A stretch of DNA of 53,357 nucleotides from an uncultured Bacilli bacterium (GTDB lineage: Bacteria > Bacillota_I > Bacilli_A > RF39 > UBA660): NCBI GenBank assembly GCA_934148875.1, contig CAKPDJ010000005.1, positions 1 to 53,357 on the forward strand, written 5' to 3'. Below are positions 8,601-16,757 of this stretch, in pieces. The notes below the pieces were generated by a model, which was not told where the DNA came from, searched no databases, and was given only the letters and a program-made list of their open reading frames with translations. The number at the start of each line of letters is the position of its first letter. Positions within the stretch are counted from its first letter, which is position 1. A program made the position numbers and the translations under genes.

Positions 8601-8670
8601 CTATTTACATATCTTATTATCTATCTGTTCAAATCCAACTTTACCCGTTTCTACCACATTTACCAATAAA
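8601..8670 (-). pseudogene. 3' remnant of a paralogue of the anchored protein at 12342
   Basis: Translating the minus strand gives a C-terminal tail VNVVETGKVGFEQIDNKICK before a TAG stop. The intact gene at 12342-13085 ends in INVVETDKVGLEQINDKICK, also with TAG. The similarity fades upstream of about 8670, where there is no start codon or longer open frame. This is therefore a leftover 3' end of a second copy, and suggests that the whole ABC locus arose or was rearranged by duplication. Confidence 0.75.
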
Positions 8671-8684
8671 TACCATATAAAATA

Positions 8685-9434
8685 TTAAACAACACGATTA
8701 TTATATTTCAATAATAAATAATATAATAAATAACTAAATATCATTAAAATGAAAAAATACCCAATACTACTGCATAACTCAATACTAAAATTTGAAAAAT
8801 AAGTCTGAGTAAAAAATCCTGATATAAAAATTGGAATAAGATTAGTTGAACCAACTGAAATGGTTGGAAAATAAAAATAATATTGAGGAATCATAATCAA
8901 AATAATAATATTAATTCCTAAAATAAATTTTAAATCTAAAATGTACAGTAATAGTGAATTAATTACTGATATTATAATTAAATACAAGTACATTCTAACA
9001 ATTAAAAATAAATTATAAATAATAATATTGATACCATTAACTACCAAATTAAAACCAAGTTCATTAAAATGAAAAAGATTAAAACCAATAAACATAAAAA
9101 TTAAATGAAAAAGAAAAGCAATGCTAACATTAAATATAACTTGTTTCAACATAGAAATAAACATTTCTTCTTTATTTAAAAAACGAATTAATTGGAACTG
9201 ATTACCTTTGAATAGTCTAATTGTTTCACAGACAATTATAAATATCAACGAAATCAACATCATATTACAATAAGGAAATGAAAACACAGTTATAACTGAT
9301 TCACTATAAGATAATTGATTCGTGATAAATATACAAGCATAAATAGCTAATAAAATGTCTAAAATAATAAAAATACGAAATGTCGAAGTAGATGTTAAAT
9401 GTCTAAAATTATGAAAACATCTATTTTTCACCAC
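8685..9434 (-). CDS. ABC-transporter-type membrane protein (permease-like)
   Basis: A 249-residue protein with about six hydrophobic segments, consistent with an ABC-2-type permease half. I do not recognise a specific family. The likely start is one of two consecutive GTG codons at 9434/9431, which overlap the end of the upstream membrane protein by 14 nt. GAGG lies about 11 nt upstream and coupling is probable. It is the last gene of the minus-strand locus 8685-12136, which also has an ATPase and a secreted protein, so a role in export of, or immunity to, that secreted product is plausible but inferred. Confidence 0.6.
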   Translation of the reverse strand: MVKNRCFHNFRHLTSTSTFRIFIILDILLAIYACIFITNQLSYSESVITVFSFPYCNMMLISLIFIIVCETIRLFKGNQFQLIRFLNKEEMFISMLKQVIFNVSIAFLFHLIFMFIGFNLFHFNELGFNLVVNGINIIIYNLFLIVRMYLYLIIISVINSLLLYILDLKFILGINIIILIMIPQYYFYFPTISVGSTNLIPIFISGFFTQTYFSNFSIELCSSIGYFFILMIFSYLLYYLLLKYNNRVV

Positions 9435-10332
9435 TTATAATCACTTCCTCTTTTTTTCGATACACAAAATAAAGAACTAACAAACTACCAATAAATAATG
9501 AAAAGCAATATAAACAATATAAAGGCAAATTAGGAATACTATCATAAACCCAAAAATTAAATAGGTTCATCAAATCTGAAACATGAGATATTCCAAAAAT
9601 ACGTTTAAATACAAAACCACCCATAAATAATTCAAAGAAGACATCACAAAACAAAAAAATTAAATAGGATGATATCACACTAATAATATAATTTCGACTC
9701 TTTTTTATTGGTAACAAGGCAAGATTAACATAAAACATTAAATTACATATTAAATTAAAAATAAATATAAAAATAAACCACCAATAATTATGAATATATT
9801 CAGCTAAATCTGGAATTCCATTGACCGTATAATGTGATAATGTCAAATTATAATTAAAATGACCTGATACCAAATAAGCGATAATAAATACAAAAATTAA
9901 CCAAGCTATTATAACCCAAACTGATTTACAAGCTCTAAAAAAAGCTTCTTTTAAACACTGAAAATAACTAATCCTAGTCAATTTATTAATATAAAAACCA
10001 GTATTATAATCACGACATGCCGAAAAAGCTGCAAGTATAAATATAATAAAAGGTGCTATATATTGAATTTGACACAAATCCAAGTCTAATAAAAACTGAA
10101 AAAACAACGTAACAGTATCAGGCATTACTGGAGGATCATGTGACTTAAGATAATTACAGGTTTCTTCTGAAACTGATATATCTGCATTTTGACATCGTTC
10201 AGTCATCTCATAATATTTATCAGTATTTCTATTAAAAACATCGCAGTATTTTTTCACACAAGAAATAGTCCAAACTGCTAGTAATAAAAAAACTGCAATC
10301 GATAATAAAGCATATAATCTATTTTTTTTCAA
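9421..10332 (-). CDS. ABC-transporter-type membrane protein with large external loop
   Basis: A 303-residue protein. One N-terminal hydrophobic helix is followed by a ~70-residue hydrophilic Cys-containing loop (SCVKKYC, CQNADIS, ETCNYL) and then about five further membrane segments, an ABC-2 permease-like layout. Start: TTG at 10332 preceded by GAGGTGATATT; no better ATG exists nearby. It overlaps the next gene by 14 nt. The Cys residues in the predicted outer loop may form disulfides. The substrate is unknown; its position directly downstream of the secreted protein at 10374-10770 suggests a link. Confidence 0.6.
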   Translation of the reverse strand: MKKNRLYALLSIAVFLLLAVWTISCVKKYCDVFNRNTDKYYEMTERCQNADISVSEETCNYLKSHDPPVMPDTVTLFFQFLLDLDLCQIQYIAPFIIFILAAFSACRDYNTGFYINKLTRISYFQCLKEAFFRACKSVWVIIAWLIFVFIIAYLVSGHFNYNLTLSHYTVNGIPDLAEYIHNYWWFIFIFIFNLICNLMFYVNLALLPIKKSRNYIISVISSYLIFLFCDVFFELFMGGFVFKRIFGISHVSDLMNLFNFWVYDSIPNLPLYCLYCFSLFIGSLLVLYFVYRKKEEVIISGEK

Positions 10333-10373
10333 AATATCACCTCATTAATTTAGGGAGAGTAAAATGAATTTAA

Positions 10374-10770
10374 TTAATTATAAATGGTTCTATCTTTATC
10401 CCAACTCCATTGACCCCAAAAAGAAACTGTAGACAAAGTTGATTTCTTTGCTCTTAAATAAAGAGTATAATTACTACCTGAGAAATGTGCATATTCATCA
10501 TTAATAGCAACCCATTTAGTTGTTACCAAATCAGTCCAAAATTTAGATGTATCAAGTTGAGCCTGAACTGCACGATCATTACTTGACCAATCATCACGTG
10601 CACTTGTCTTCCATACTGTTTACTTTATAATGAGTTGAAATGTTAGTTGTACCACTCATTCTCTTTAAAGTAACATCAGAAAATCCTGTCCATGTATCAG
10701 CAGCTACACCTACAAAAGTTAATAATAACGTAAAAGTAAATACAACAGCAATTAATTTAAGTAATTTCAT
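10374..10770 (-). pseudogene. Secreted ~130-residue protein, interrupted by a frameshift
   Basis: The ATG at 10770, with AGGAG 8 nt upstream, opens MKLLKLIAVVFTFTLLLTFVGVAADTW by segments: a clear signal peptide cut near AA-D. The first frame runs to HYKVNS, then reaches TGA at 10594. The next frame carries on without a break from VWKTSARDDWSSNDRAVQAQLD through LYLRAKKSTLSTVSFWGQW to TAA at 10374. A single +/-1 change near 10605-10625 therefore splits one gene. The mature protein would be ~110 residues, Trp-rich and Cys-free. Its position between an ATPase and permeases suggests a bacteriocin-like or signalling product. I do not recognise its family. This fills the otherwise gene-free stretch 10333-10811. 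Confidence 0.75.
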
Positions 10771-10811
10771 ATTTCTTTCTCCTATATAAAAAGTATTTCA
10801 CTCTCTCCCAA

Positions 10812-11447
10812 TTATTTAATTCTAGTAACCGTCCCACTATCAAACTCAAACACTTGATCTGATAATTTTTTAATATCTTCTTCAATATGTGAAGCAATAA
10901 CAATAATCTTATTCTTATTAGCTAAATCCTTTAAAACATTCCTTAATTCAATAGCAGTTTGCTTTTCAATTCCATTAAATGGTTCATCCAATATAATTAA
11001 TTCAGGATCCTCCATCAACACTTGAGCAATTCCTAATTTTTGTTTCATACCAAGTGAATAATTAGAATATTTTTTATTTTGTTCTTTATCTAAATGAACT
11101 AATTTTAAGGTATCCAGTATTTCCTGATTAGTAATGTTATTTTGAATAGAAGCCAAAAGTTGTAGATTCTCAAATCCTGATAATTCTGGTAAAAATTGTG
11201 GTTTCTCGATTAAACATCTAGTACTTTTAGGAAAAGATTTGTTTTTAATATAATTAACACCATCCTGCAATATTTCACCACTAGTTGGATTATAAAAACC
11301 ACATAGTATCTTCAAAAACACACTTTTACCACTACCATTAGTCCCCACTAAAGAATAAATATTACCTGATTCAAATGACATACTAACATCATGTAAGATT
11401 TCTACATTTTTAAAACTTTTAGAAACATTTTTTACTTCAATTTTCAT
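10812..11447 (-). CDS. ABC transporter ATP-binding protein
   Basis: A 211-residue nucleotide-binding subunit. Walker A GTNGSGKS at 35-42, signature SLGMKQ at 131-136, Walker B LIILDEP at 150-156 and the H-loop His at about 187 are all intact, so it should hydrolyse ATP. It resembles ATPases of ABC-2 exporters for peptides and antibiotics (BcrA-like). The ATG overlaps the stop of the upstream permease (TAATG). It drives a locus with one upstream and two downstream membrane proteins flanking a secreted-protein gene. Confidence 0.93.
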   Translation of the reverse strand: MKIEVKNVSKSFKNVEILHDVSMSFESGNIYSLVGTNGSGKSVFLKILCGFYNPTSGEILQDGVNYIKNKSFPKSTRCLIEKPQFLPELSGFENLQLLASIQNNITNQEILDTLKLVHLDKEQNKKYSNYSLGMKQKLGIAQVLMEDPELIILDEPFNGIEKQTAIELRNVLKDLANKNKIIVIASHIEEDIKKLSDQVFEFDSGTVTRIK

Positions 11448-12136
11448 TAATAATCTGCACTCCTCTCAAACAAAATAACGTATTGATTTTTAAAAAAATA
11501 TACATGTAATAATATAAATATAAAATCAACAATTATATAAAACCAAATTAAATAAAAAGATAAATCTGTAATAAAGAAAAAATTAAAAATAAAATAAATT
11601 AAAAGCAGAAATAATCCTAATAATAATTTGTATTGAAATAAGAAATATAAAAATAAACTAGAAAACTGTATAAATATTAAATAGAAAACATCTATCAAAA
11701 AATATCGAAACAGATTAGATATTGAAATAATATCACCATTAAATATGTACATTATTAACATAATTGTCAAATATATAATAATCTTCAAAATAACGGTTAT
11801 AATTACATTTGAATTAATTTTTAATAACATCCATTTCGAAGGTGTCAATCTCATAAATAAATTGCCCTTAGAGTTCTTAAAATCATAAGTAAATAGACAA
11901 AAAATTATGTAAATATAAAATATTCTATTTAATAAATAAGAAACTACAAACAATGGACTATATTTATAAAATTTAAGTCCTAAAATTCCATAAAATATAT
12001 CCATATAAGGTATTTTCAAAATACTCACAAATATCATTAAAAATAATATTGAAAAAAAATAACCAAATAACATTTTTTTTCTAATTCTAAATATTTGTGA
12101 TAAATCATGATATAAAATACACTTCATAAAATTCAC
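11447..12136 (-). CDS. ABC-2-type permease, highly hydrophobic
   Basis: A 229-residue protein with about six membrane segments. The short basic N-terminus (HDLSQIFRIRKKM) followed by hydrophobic helices is usual for permease partners of BcrA-like ATPases. Translation may begin at GTG 12136 or at ATG 12127; neither has a strong Shine-Dalgarno site. It overlaps the ATPase gene by one base, so the two are an obligate pair. Extreme Phe/Ile/Leu content makes family assignment from sequence alone weak. Confidence 0.7.
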   Translation of the reverse strand: MNFMKCILYHDLSQIFRIRKKMLFGYFFSILFLMIFVSILKIPYMDIFYGILGLKFYKYSPLFVVSYLLNRIFYIYIIFCLFTYDFKNSKGNLFMRLTPSKWMLLKINSNVIITVILKIIIYLTIMLIMYIFNGDIISISNLFRYFLIDVFYLIFIQFSSLFLYFLFQYKLLLGLFLLLIYFIFNFFFITDLSFYLIWFYIIVDFIFILLHVYFFKNQYVILFERSADY

Positions 12137-12288
12137 ATGCTTTCTAACTAAAATAATACGATATTACTTAAAAATATTGTAATAACATTTTGTAAAACGA
12201 CATTTTTCGACGATAAAACTAAAAAAAATATAAAAAAGGAAAAAAATATCTCATCTTCCACAATTATTACCATCTAAAATCTAATTTA

Positions 12289-12345
12289 GTAGTTATTTAA
12301 TAGATTATAGTATTCATTATTTTTACTATAACCTTATTAAACTAC
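12289..12345. repeat. Long imperfect inverted repeat after the 12342 gene
   Basis: The arm at 12289-12312 (GTAGTTATTTAATAGATTATAGTA) is not quoted further; it pairs with 12324-12345 (TACTATAA at its inner end, TTAAACTAC at its outer end) around an 11-nt loop. It includes the stop codon of the minus-strand gene. There is no T-run, so it may be an RNA-stabilising or processing hairpin. The rest of 12137-12288 shows nothing I can name. Confidence 0.4.
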
Positions 12346-13085
12346 TTACATATCTTATCATTTATCTGTTCAAGTCCAACTTTATCCGTTTCTACTACAT
12401 TTATTAACTTATTATTTTCAAATATAGCTTTAGCTGTTTCATTTTTACTCTTACCAACAGAACCAAAAGTAAATTCATAATATTTATCTTCAACAGCATC
12501 TTTTAATAAATCTTTTTCCACTTTTGCTGTTACAACTTCTTCATCTTGAAAAGCCCTAACTGTAACATATACATATTTATTATCATTACTATCACTAATA
12601 TCCAAAATTAAATAAGTCTTAGTAAATGAACAAATATATGGATCATCCTTACAAAAACCCTCTCTATATTCCATATTACTTAATCCAAAGTAATAATCAT
12701 TATTACCATTAGTAGTATGGCATTGAATTAATGATAAATCTTTATTATTAATTTTAATACTTCCGCCATCTTTATAAATAACCTTACTATCTTCACCAAT
12801 TATATTATAAATATCATTAATAGAAATTTGTCTAGCTTCTAATGCCTTATTAAGTTCCAATGTGCGATCCCCATAATCAACTGTAATTTTGTTTAAACCA
12901 TATAAATAGTAATTATTATTATCCTTATCAGTATAAAATAAACTTAATTGTTCTCTACCAACTTCATTTATAAGTTTAGTTTGTCTATCATCTTTCCTAT
13001 CTTTAAATTCATCATAAATAAACATACATATAAAACTTAATATCACTAAAATAACAATACTACCAAATATTTGTTTCTTTGGCAT
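12342..13085 (-). CDS. Membrane-anchored extracytoplasmic protein, unknown
   Basis: A 247-residue protein: one N-terminal transmembrane segment (IFGSIVILVILSFICMFIY) and then a polar, beta-rich domain with Cys residues around SLIQCHTTNG, EGFCKDDPYICSF and the C-terminal KICK. The predicted topology places the domain outside. I chose the ATG at 13085 because AGGTGATT lies just upstream and covers the earlier in-frame GTG. It is 205 bp upstream of the ABC locus on the same strand. A 3' fragment of a paralogue lies at 8601-8670, tying the gene to that locus. Function unknown. Confidence 0.65.
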   Translation of the reverse strand: MPKKQIFGSIVILVILSFICMFIYDEFKDRKDDRQTKLINEVGREQLSLFYTDKDNNNYYLYGLNKITVDYGDRTLELNKALEARQISINDIYNIIGEDSKVIYKDGGSIKINNKDLSLIQCHTTNGNNDYYFGLSNMEYREGFCKDDPYICSFTKTYLILDISDSNDNKYVYVTVRAFQDEEVVTAKVEKDLLKDAVEDKYYEFTFGSVGKSKNETAKAIFENNKLINVVETDKVGLEQINDKICK

Positions 13086-13136
13086 AACAATCACCTACCA
13101 TGTAAATATTATACCACATATTATTTATAATAAATA

Positions 13137-13793
13137 CTAACTAACCATATCTTGTCTAAGTTTCTGTAAAATCTTGGCTTCATTTCTAGATACATTTACT
13201 TGATTAGTACCAAGCATCCTAGACACTTCACTTTGTGTCATATCTTGATAATAACGTAAATCTATTATTTTTCTTTCTTCTTCTGTTAACTTATCAAGTT
13301 CAGAGTGAAGCGTCAAAATATCTTCATTATATCCAACTTCATAATAAGGAATAGTATCATATAAACTAGTATCTTTTCCATCATCATCTTGATTAATAAC
13401 ATAATCAGCACTTAATACAAATTCTTTAGCATACATTGCATCCAGTACATTTTTTTCATCTTCCTCTAAAAAGAAAGCTATTTCACTAACACTAGGTTCT
13501 CTATTAAATCTATCCCTAAGTGTTTCTCTACATATATCAACTTTCTTACTAAGAGCAAGAATCTCCTTACTTGGTTTAATACTTTTATCACATCTTAAAT
13601 ACTCTAATATTTCACCCCTAATCCACATAAAGGCATAAGTAGAAAACTTAGTATCACTATTTTTATCATATTTATCAACCGCTTTTAAAAGTCCAATCAT
13701 ACCAACTTGTTTTAAATCCTCAAAATTGGAATAACTACTAAATCCACTTGCTATCTTACAAACTAATTTTTCATACTTTAAAATATTATCCAT
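13137..13793 (-). CDS. sigF: Sporulation RNA polymerase sigma factor, SigF-like
   Basis: A sigma-70 family factor of 218 residues without region 1. Region 2 holds FEDLKQVGMIGLLKAVDKYD and FSTYAFMWIRGEIL (core binding and -10 recognition). Region 3 has EPSVSEIAFFL, and region 4 the helix-turn-helix MTQSEVSRMLGTNQVNVSR. The last motif is close to SigF/SigG of spore formers. SigF is the first forespore-specific sigma factor. It follows a SpoIIAA-like gene by 11 nt, as in spoIIA operons, which supports SigF over SigG or SigB. AGGAGATAATAAT precedes the ATG. No spoIIAB gene intervenes. Confidence 0.85.
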   Translation of the reverse strand: MDNILKYEKLVCKIASGFSSYSNFEDLKQVGMIGLLKAVDKYDKNSDTKFSTYAFMWIRGEILEYLRCDKSIKPSKEILALSKKVDICRETLRDRFNREPSVSEIAFFLEEDEKNVLDAMYAKEFVLSADYVINQDDDGKDTSLYDTIPYYEVGYNEDILTLHSELDKLTEEERKIIDLRYYQDMTQSEVSRMLGTNQVNVSRNEAKILQKLRQDMVS

Positions 13794-13804
13794 ATTATTA
13801 TCTC

Positions 13805-14149
13805 CTATATATTAATTAGTTTTAATGCCCCAAGTTCATTTGTAGAATGTTCTATTTTTAAAAATATATTACCAAGTTCTATATCATCATGAAATTGATT
13901 TCTATAACCACATATTACTAACTTACCATCATGTAAAGTAATATCAAAGTATCTATCTATAATAGTTTGAATGCCTTCACAATCAATAATATCTACATTT
14001 TCTAAATTAAGTACAAAATACTTAAGTCCCTTATCATGAATCATATCATATAAGCAATCACTTAATTTAGTATAAGTATTATTATCTAAAACACCATCCA
14101 GTCTAACAAACAACATACCTCTTACAAACTCTAAATTAATATTTAACAT
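13805..14149 (-). CDS. spoIIAA: SpoIIAA-like anti-anti-sigma factor (STAS domain), divergent
   Basis: A single STAS domain of 114 residues aligning end to end with SpoIIAA (LDGVLDNNTY, then YFVLNLENVDIIDCEGI, then LVICGY). In Bacillus, SpoIIAA frees SigF from the anti-sigma kinase SpoIIAB and is switched off by phosphorylation of the Ser in its D-S-S-G motif. Here the motif is D56-C57-E58-G59, so the phosphorylatable Ser is missing and an acidic residue follows. Together with the absence of spoIIAB next door, control of SigF must differ or reside elsewhere. It is the first gene of the operon, with a Spo0A-box match about 60 bp upstream. Confidence 0.82.
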   Translation of the reverse strand: MLNINLEFVRGMLFVRLDGVLDNNTYTKLSDCLYDMIHDKGLKYFVLNLENVDIIDCEGIQTIIDRYFDITLHDGKLVICGYRNQFHDDIELGNIFLKIEHSTNELGALKLINI

Positions 14150-14209
14150 ATCTCACCTCTATTTTTAAGTATATTTAATATAGACCATTTTTTAATAATT
14201 TTATACACT

Positions 14210-14216
14210 TTCGACA
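14210..14216 (-). promoter_or_regulatory. Candidate Spo0A box upstream of spoIIAA-sigF
   Basis: TGTCGAA on the minus strand (context TTTTGTCGAAAG) exactly matches the 0A-box core. It lies about 60 bp upstream of spoIIAA. In Bacillus the spoIIA operon is activated by Spo0A~P at such boxes. The 7-mer could occur a few times by chance in a window this size (another is at 43323), so position is the main support. Confidence 0.5.
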
Positions 14217-14252
14217 AAACATATCAAAACTTCCCATACTTATATTATTTCC

Positions 14253-14285
14253 AAAAAAAAGAAAGTTACTTAAATAACTTTTCTT
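14253..14285 (-). terminator. Terminator of the P-type ATPase gene
   Basis: AAGAAAGTTA (14259-14268) pairs with TAACTTTTCTT (14275-14285) with one bulge. On the minus strand eight T residues follow (14260-14253). It overlaps the stop codon. Confidence 0.75.
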
Positions 14286-16665
14286 TCTTCAAACTTTCCT
14301 TTTTCTTACTTCTTACCTCAAACTTATCTAATATATAAGTAGTAACCATATTTAATTTACCAAATATATACAACGAACATATTAATAACACTCCAAATAT
14401 AAGTCCTATTTCAAAATTAATAGCTTTAATATTAAAGAATGCATACTGGAATATTGAACAGTAAATAAATCCATCTAGTAATAAAAACCAAAGTATTAAT
14501 CTAAAATAATTAAATGGTTGACATAAACGATACAAGAAAATAAATCCTGTCATACCAGTTAAGAATACTACCAAACTAGATACAACATCTTCATTCAAAT
14601 CAAAAGCATACTTAAACATCATGATTAAAATAACATTAAATACTACCGTTAAAGCAGCCGGTACACTTTTACCTATAACTTTTAATAAGAAATTACCCTT
14701 AACTATTTCTGTATTAGGTTCAAGTGCTAACACAAATGATGGAATACCTATAGTAAACATAGTAATTAAAGTTAATTGAATTGGTATAAAGAAATATTTA
14801 CTAGATAGGAATATACATAATAAAACAAGTAACATTGTGAATATAGTTTTAACAAGTAAAAGTGATGCACTTCTTTCAATATTGTTTATCGTTCTTCTAC
14901 CCTCAGCTACTACATGAGGCATACTACTAAAATCAGAATTTAATAATACTAATTGACTAACATTACGACTAGCTTCCATACCACTTGCCATAGCTATACT
15001 ACAATCTGCTTCTTTTAAAGCTAAAACATCATTAACACCATCACCAGTCATCGCAACAGTAAAACCTTGTTTCTTTAAAGCTATTACTATTTTTTTCTTC
15101 TGGATTGGTGTTACTCTACCAAAAACATTATATTTAAGAACAGCTTCTTTTAAGTCTTCATCTTTTAATGTTGTAGCATCTACTCCTACTACATTTTTAA
15201 CTCCTGCTTCACGTGCGATATTAGATACTGTTTTATAGTGATCTCCTGAAATAATTTTAACTGCTACACCCTGACTATCAAAATATTCTAATGTTTCCTT
15301 AGCATCTTTCCTAATTATATCCTGAATTAATATAAAAGCTACTACTTCCAAATTTTTAGGTTTTTCTGATAATTTTTCCTTACTATGCGCAAGTAGTAAA
15401 ACACGAAACTTTTCTTGATAATCTTGAACATTTGCTTCCACTTTTTTAAAATCTTTACCAAGTATAAATTCAGGTGCTCCTAAATAATAAGAACCATGTT
15501 CTAAAAAATTAACAGCTGAGAATTTACGACTAGATGAAAAAGCTATTGTATCTTGCATTACCCATTCACTACTTTTACCATATTTATCATTAATAGCTTG
15601 AAAAGTAGAACTGTTATCTTTGCTAACTGCACATATTTCCGATAATATCTTAGCTACTTCTTTATTAGTATGACCTTTCTGTAAAACTGTATCAAATACT
15701 TGCATTCTACCTTCCGTAATAGTTCCCGTTTTATCTAAACATATTACATTAACTCTAGCTAGTGTTTCAATACAATATAACTGTTGAACTAAAACTTTAT
15801 ATTTAGATAATCTTATAACACTAACTGCCATAACTGAACTAGTAAGTAAAATAAGTCCTTCTGGTATCATTCCTATTAAAGCAGCAACTGTCGCGAAAAT
15901 AGATTCATATATATTATTAGTAATTGAATATTGGTTAATTAAAAACAAAATACCAATAGGTACAATCAATACAGATAATATTTTTAATAACTTAGTAAAA
16001 GAATTCATAATTACTGAATTAACTTTTTTATCATATTTAGCTTCCTGTGAAATAGTAGAAATATAATTAGTACCACCAACATGTTCAACTTTAGCATAAC
16101 AGTTACCACTAACTATAAAACTGCCTGATAAAATCATATCACCATTTTTTTTATGGATAGGTTCAACTTCTCCTGTTAAAAAAGCTTCGTTAACCTCTAC
16201 TTCACCATCTAGTATAATTGAATCTGTTGCAACCTGATCTCCTATTTCTAAGCAAATAACATCATCAAGAACTATTTCTTCAATCGTAATTTCTTGTTTT
16301 TTAGATGAACGAATAACTTTTACTTTAGATGATGCTAAGAATGATAACCTATCTATTATTTTTTTAGAAACAATTTCTTGAATAGTACTAATAATAGTAT
16401 TACAGATAATAACACCCATAAATAAACAGTTTTTTAATGAATACAAAAGTTGTCCCTGCAAAACTCCAACAACAATTATAGATGACCCTAATACTATATT
16501 TAAAAAATTAAAGTAAGTAAATAAATTACCACGTATAATTTGTCCTACTGTTTTAGTTTTAGGTTGATTATCGAAGTTAACTATTCCATTTTCTATTCTT
16601 TCATTTACTTGTTCTTCAGTTAATCCTTCTTTATAATCTGGCTCATATCTTTTAATTAACCCCAT
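14266..16665 (-). CDS. P-type cation-transporting ATPase (CtpE/Exp7-like)
   Basis: A 799-residue pump. The phosphorylation motif is D311KTGT, the metal-path motif IPEGLILLTSS is at 267-277, the actuator loop NEAFLTGEVEP is at 159-169 (usual TGES replaced by TGEV), and the hinge MTGDGVNDVLALKEAD is near 540. About eight to ten membrane helices are present. The IPEG motif and overall layout fit the calcium-type P2 group, best matching the uncharacterised cation pumps typified by mycobacterial CtpE and pneumococcal Exp7. The cation is not certain. The gene is monocistronic with its own terminator. Confidence 0.92.
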   Translation of the reverse strand: MGLIKRYEPDYKEGLTEEQVNERIENGIVNFDNQPKTKTVGQIIRGNLFTYFNFLNIVLGSSIIVVGVLQGQLLYSLKNCLFMGVIICNTIISTIQEIVSKKIIDRLSFLASSKVKVIRSSKKQEITIEEIVLDDVICLEIGDQVATDSIILDGEVEVNEAFLTGEVEPIHKKNGDMILSGSFIVSGNCYAKVEHVGGTNYISTISQEAKYDKKVNSVIMNSFTKLLKILSVLIVPIGILFLINQYSITNNIYESIFATVAALIGMIPEGLILLTSSVMAVSVIRLSKYKVLVQQLYCIETLARVNVICLDKTGTITEGRMQVFDTVLQKGHTNKEVAKILSEICAVSKDNSSTFQAINDKYGKSSEWVMQDTIAFSSSRKFSAVNFLEHGSYYLGAPEFILGKDFKKVEANVQDYQEKFRVLLLAHSKEKLSEKPKNLEVVAFILIQDIIRKDAKETLEYFDSQGVAVKIISGDHYKTVSNIAREAGVKNVVGVDATTLKDEDLKEAVLKYNVFGRVTPIQKKKIVIALKKQGFTVAMTGDGVNDVLALKEADCSIAMASGMEASRNVSQLVLLNSDFSSMPHVVAEGRRTINNIERSASLLLVKTIFTMLLVLLCIFLSSKYFFIPIQLTLITMFTIGIPSFVLALEPNTEIVKGNFLLKVIGKSVPAALTVVFNVILIMMFKYAFDLNEDVVSSLVVFLTGMTGFIFLYRLCQPFNYFRLILWFLLLDGFIYCSIFQYAFFNIKAINFEIGLIFGVLLICSLYIFGKLNMVTTYILDKFEVRSKKKESLKKEKLFK

Positions 16666-16735
16666 AATAACACCACTCTCTAAAATTATTATAACACGGG
16701 AAAAGATAGAATACTAAAAACTTACGAAACTGTAA

Positions 16736-16757
16736 GAAAAAAGTGTCAAATGACACT
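16736..16757 (-). terminator. Terminator of the histidine phosphatase unit
   Basis: AGTGTCA (16742-16748) and TGACACT (16751-16757) form a perfect stem with a 2-nt loop. Six T residues follow on the minus strand. It abuts the stop codon of the upstream gene. Confidence 0.85.

Noticed and set aside
12148..12273. Minus-strand 41-codon frame starting MVIIVEDEIFF, reminiscent of a response regulator
   Set aside because: The rest is a Phe/Leu run without receiver-domain motifs, and there is no clear Shine-Dalgarno site; probably chance.
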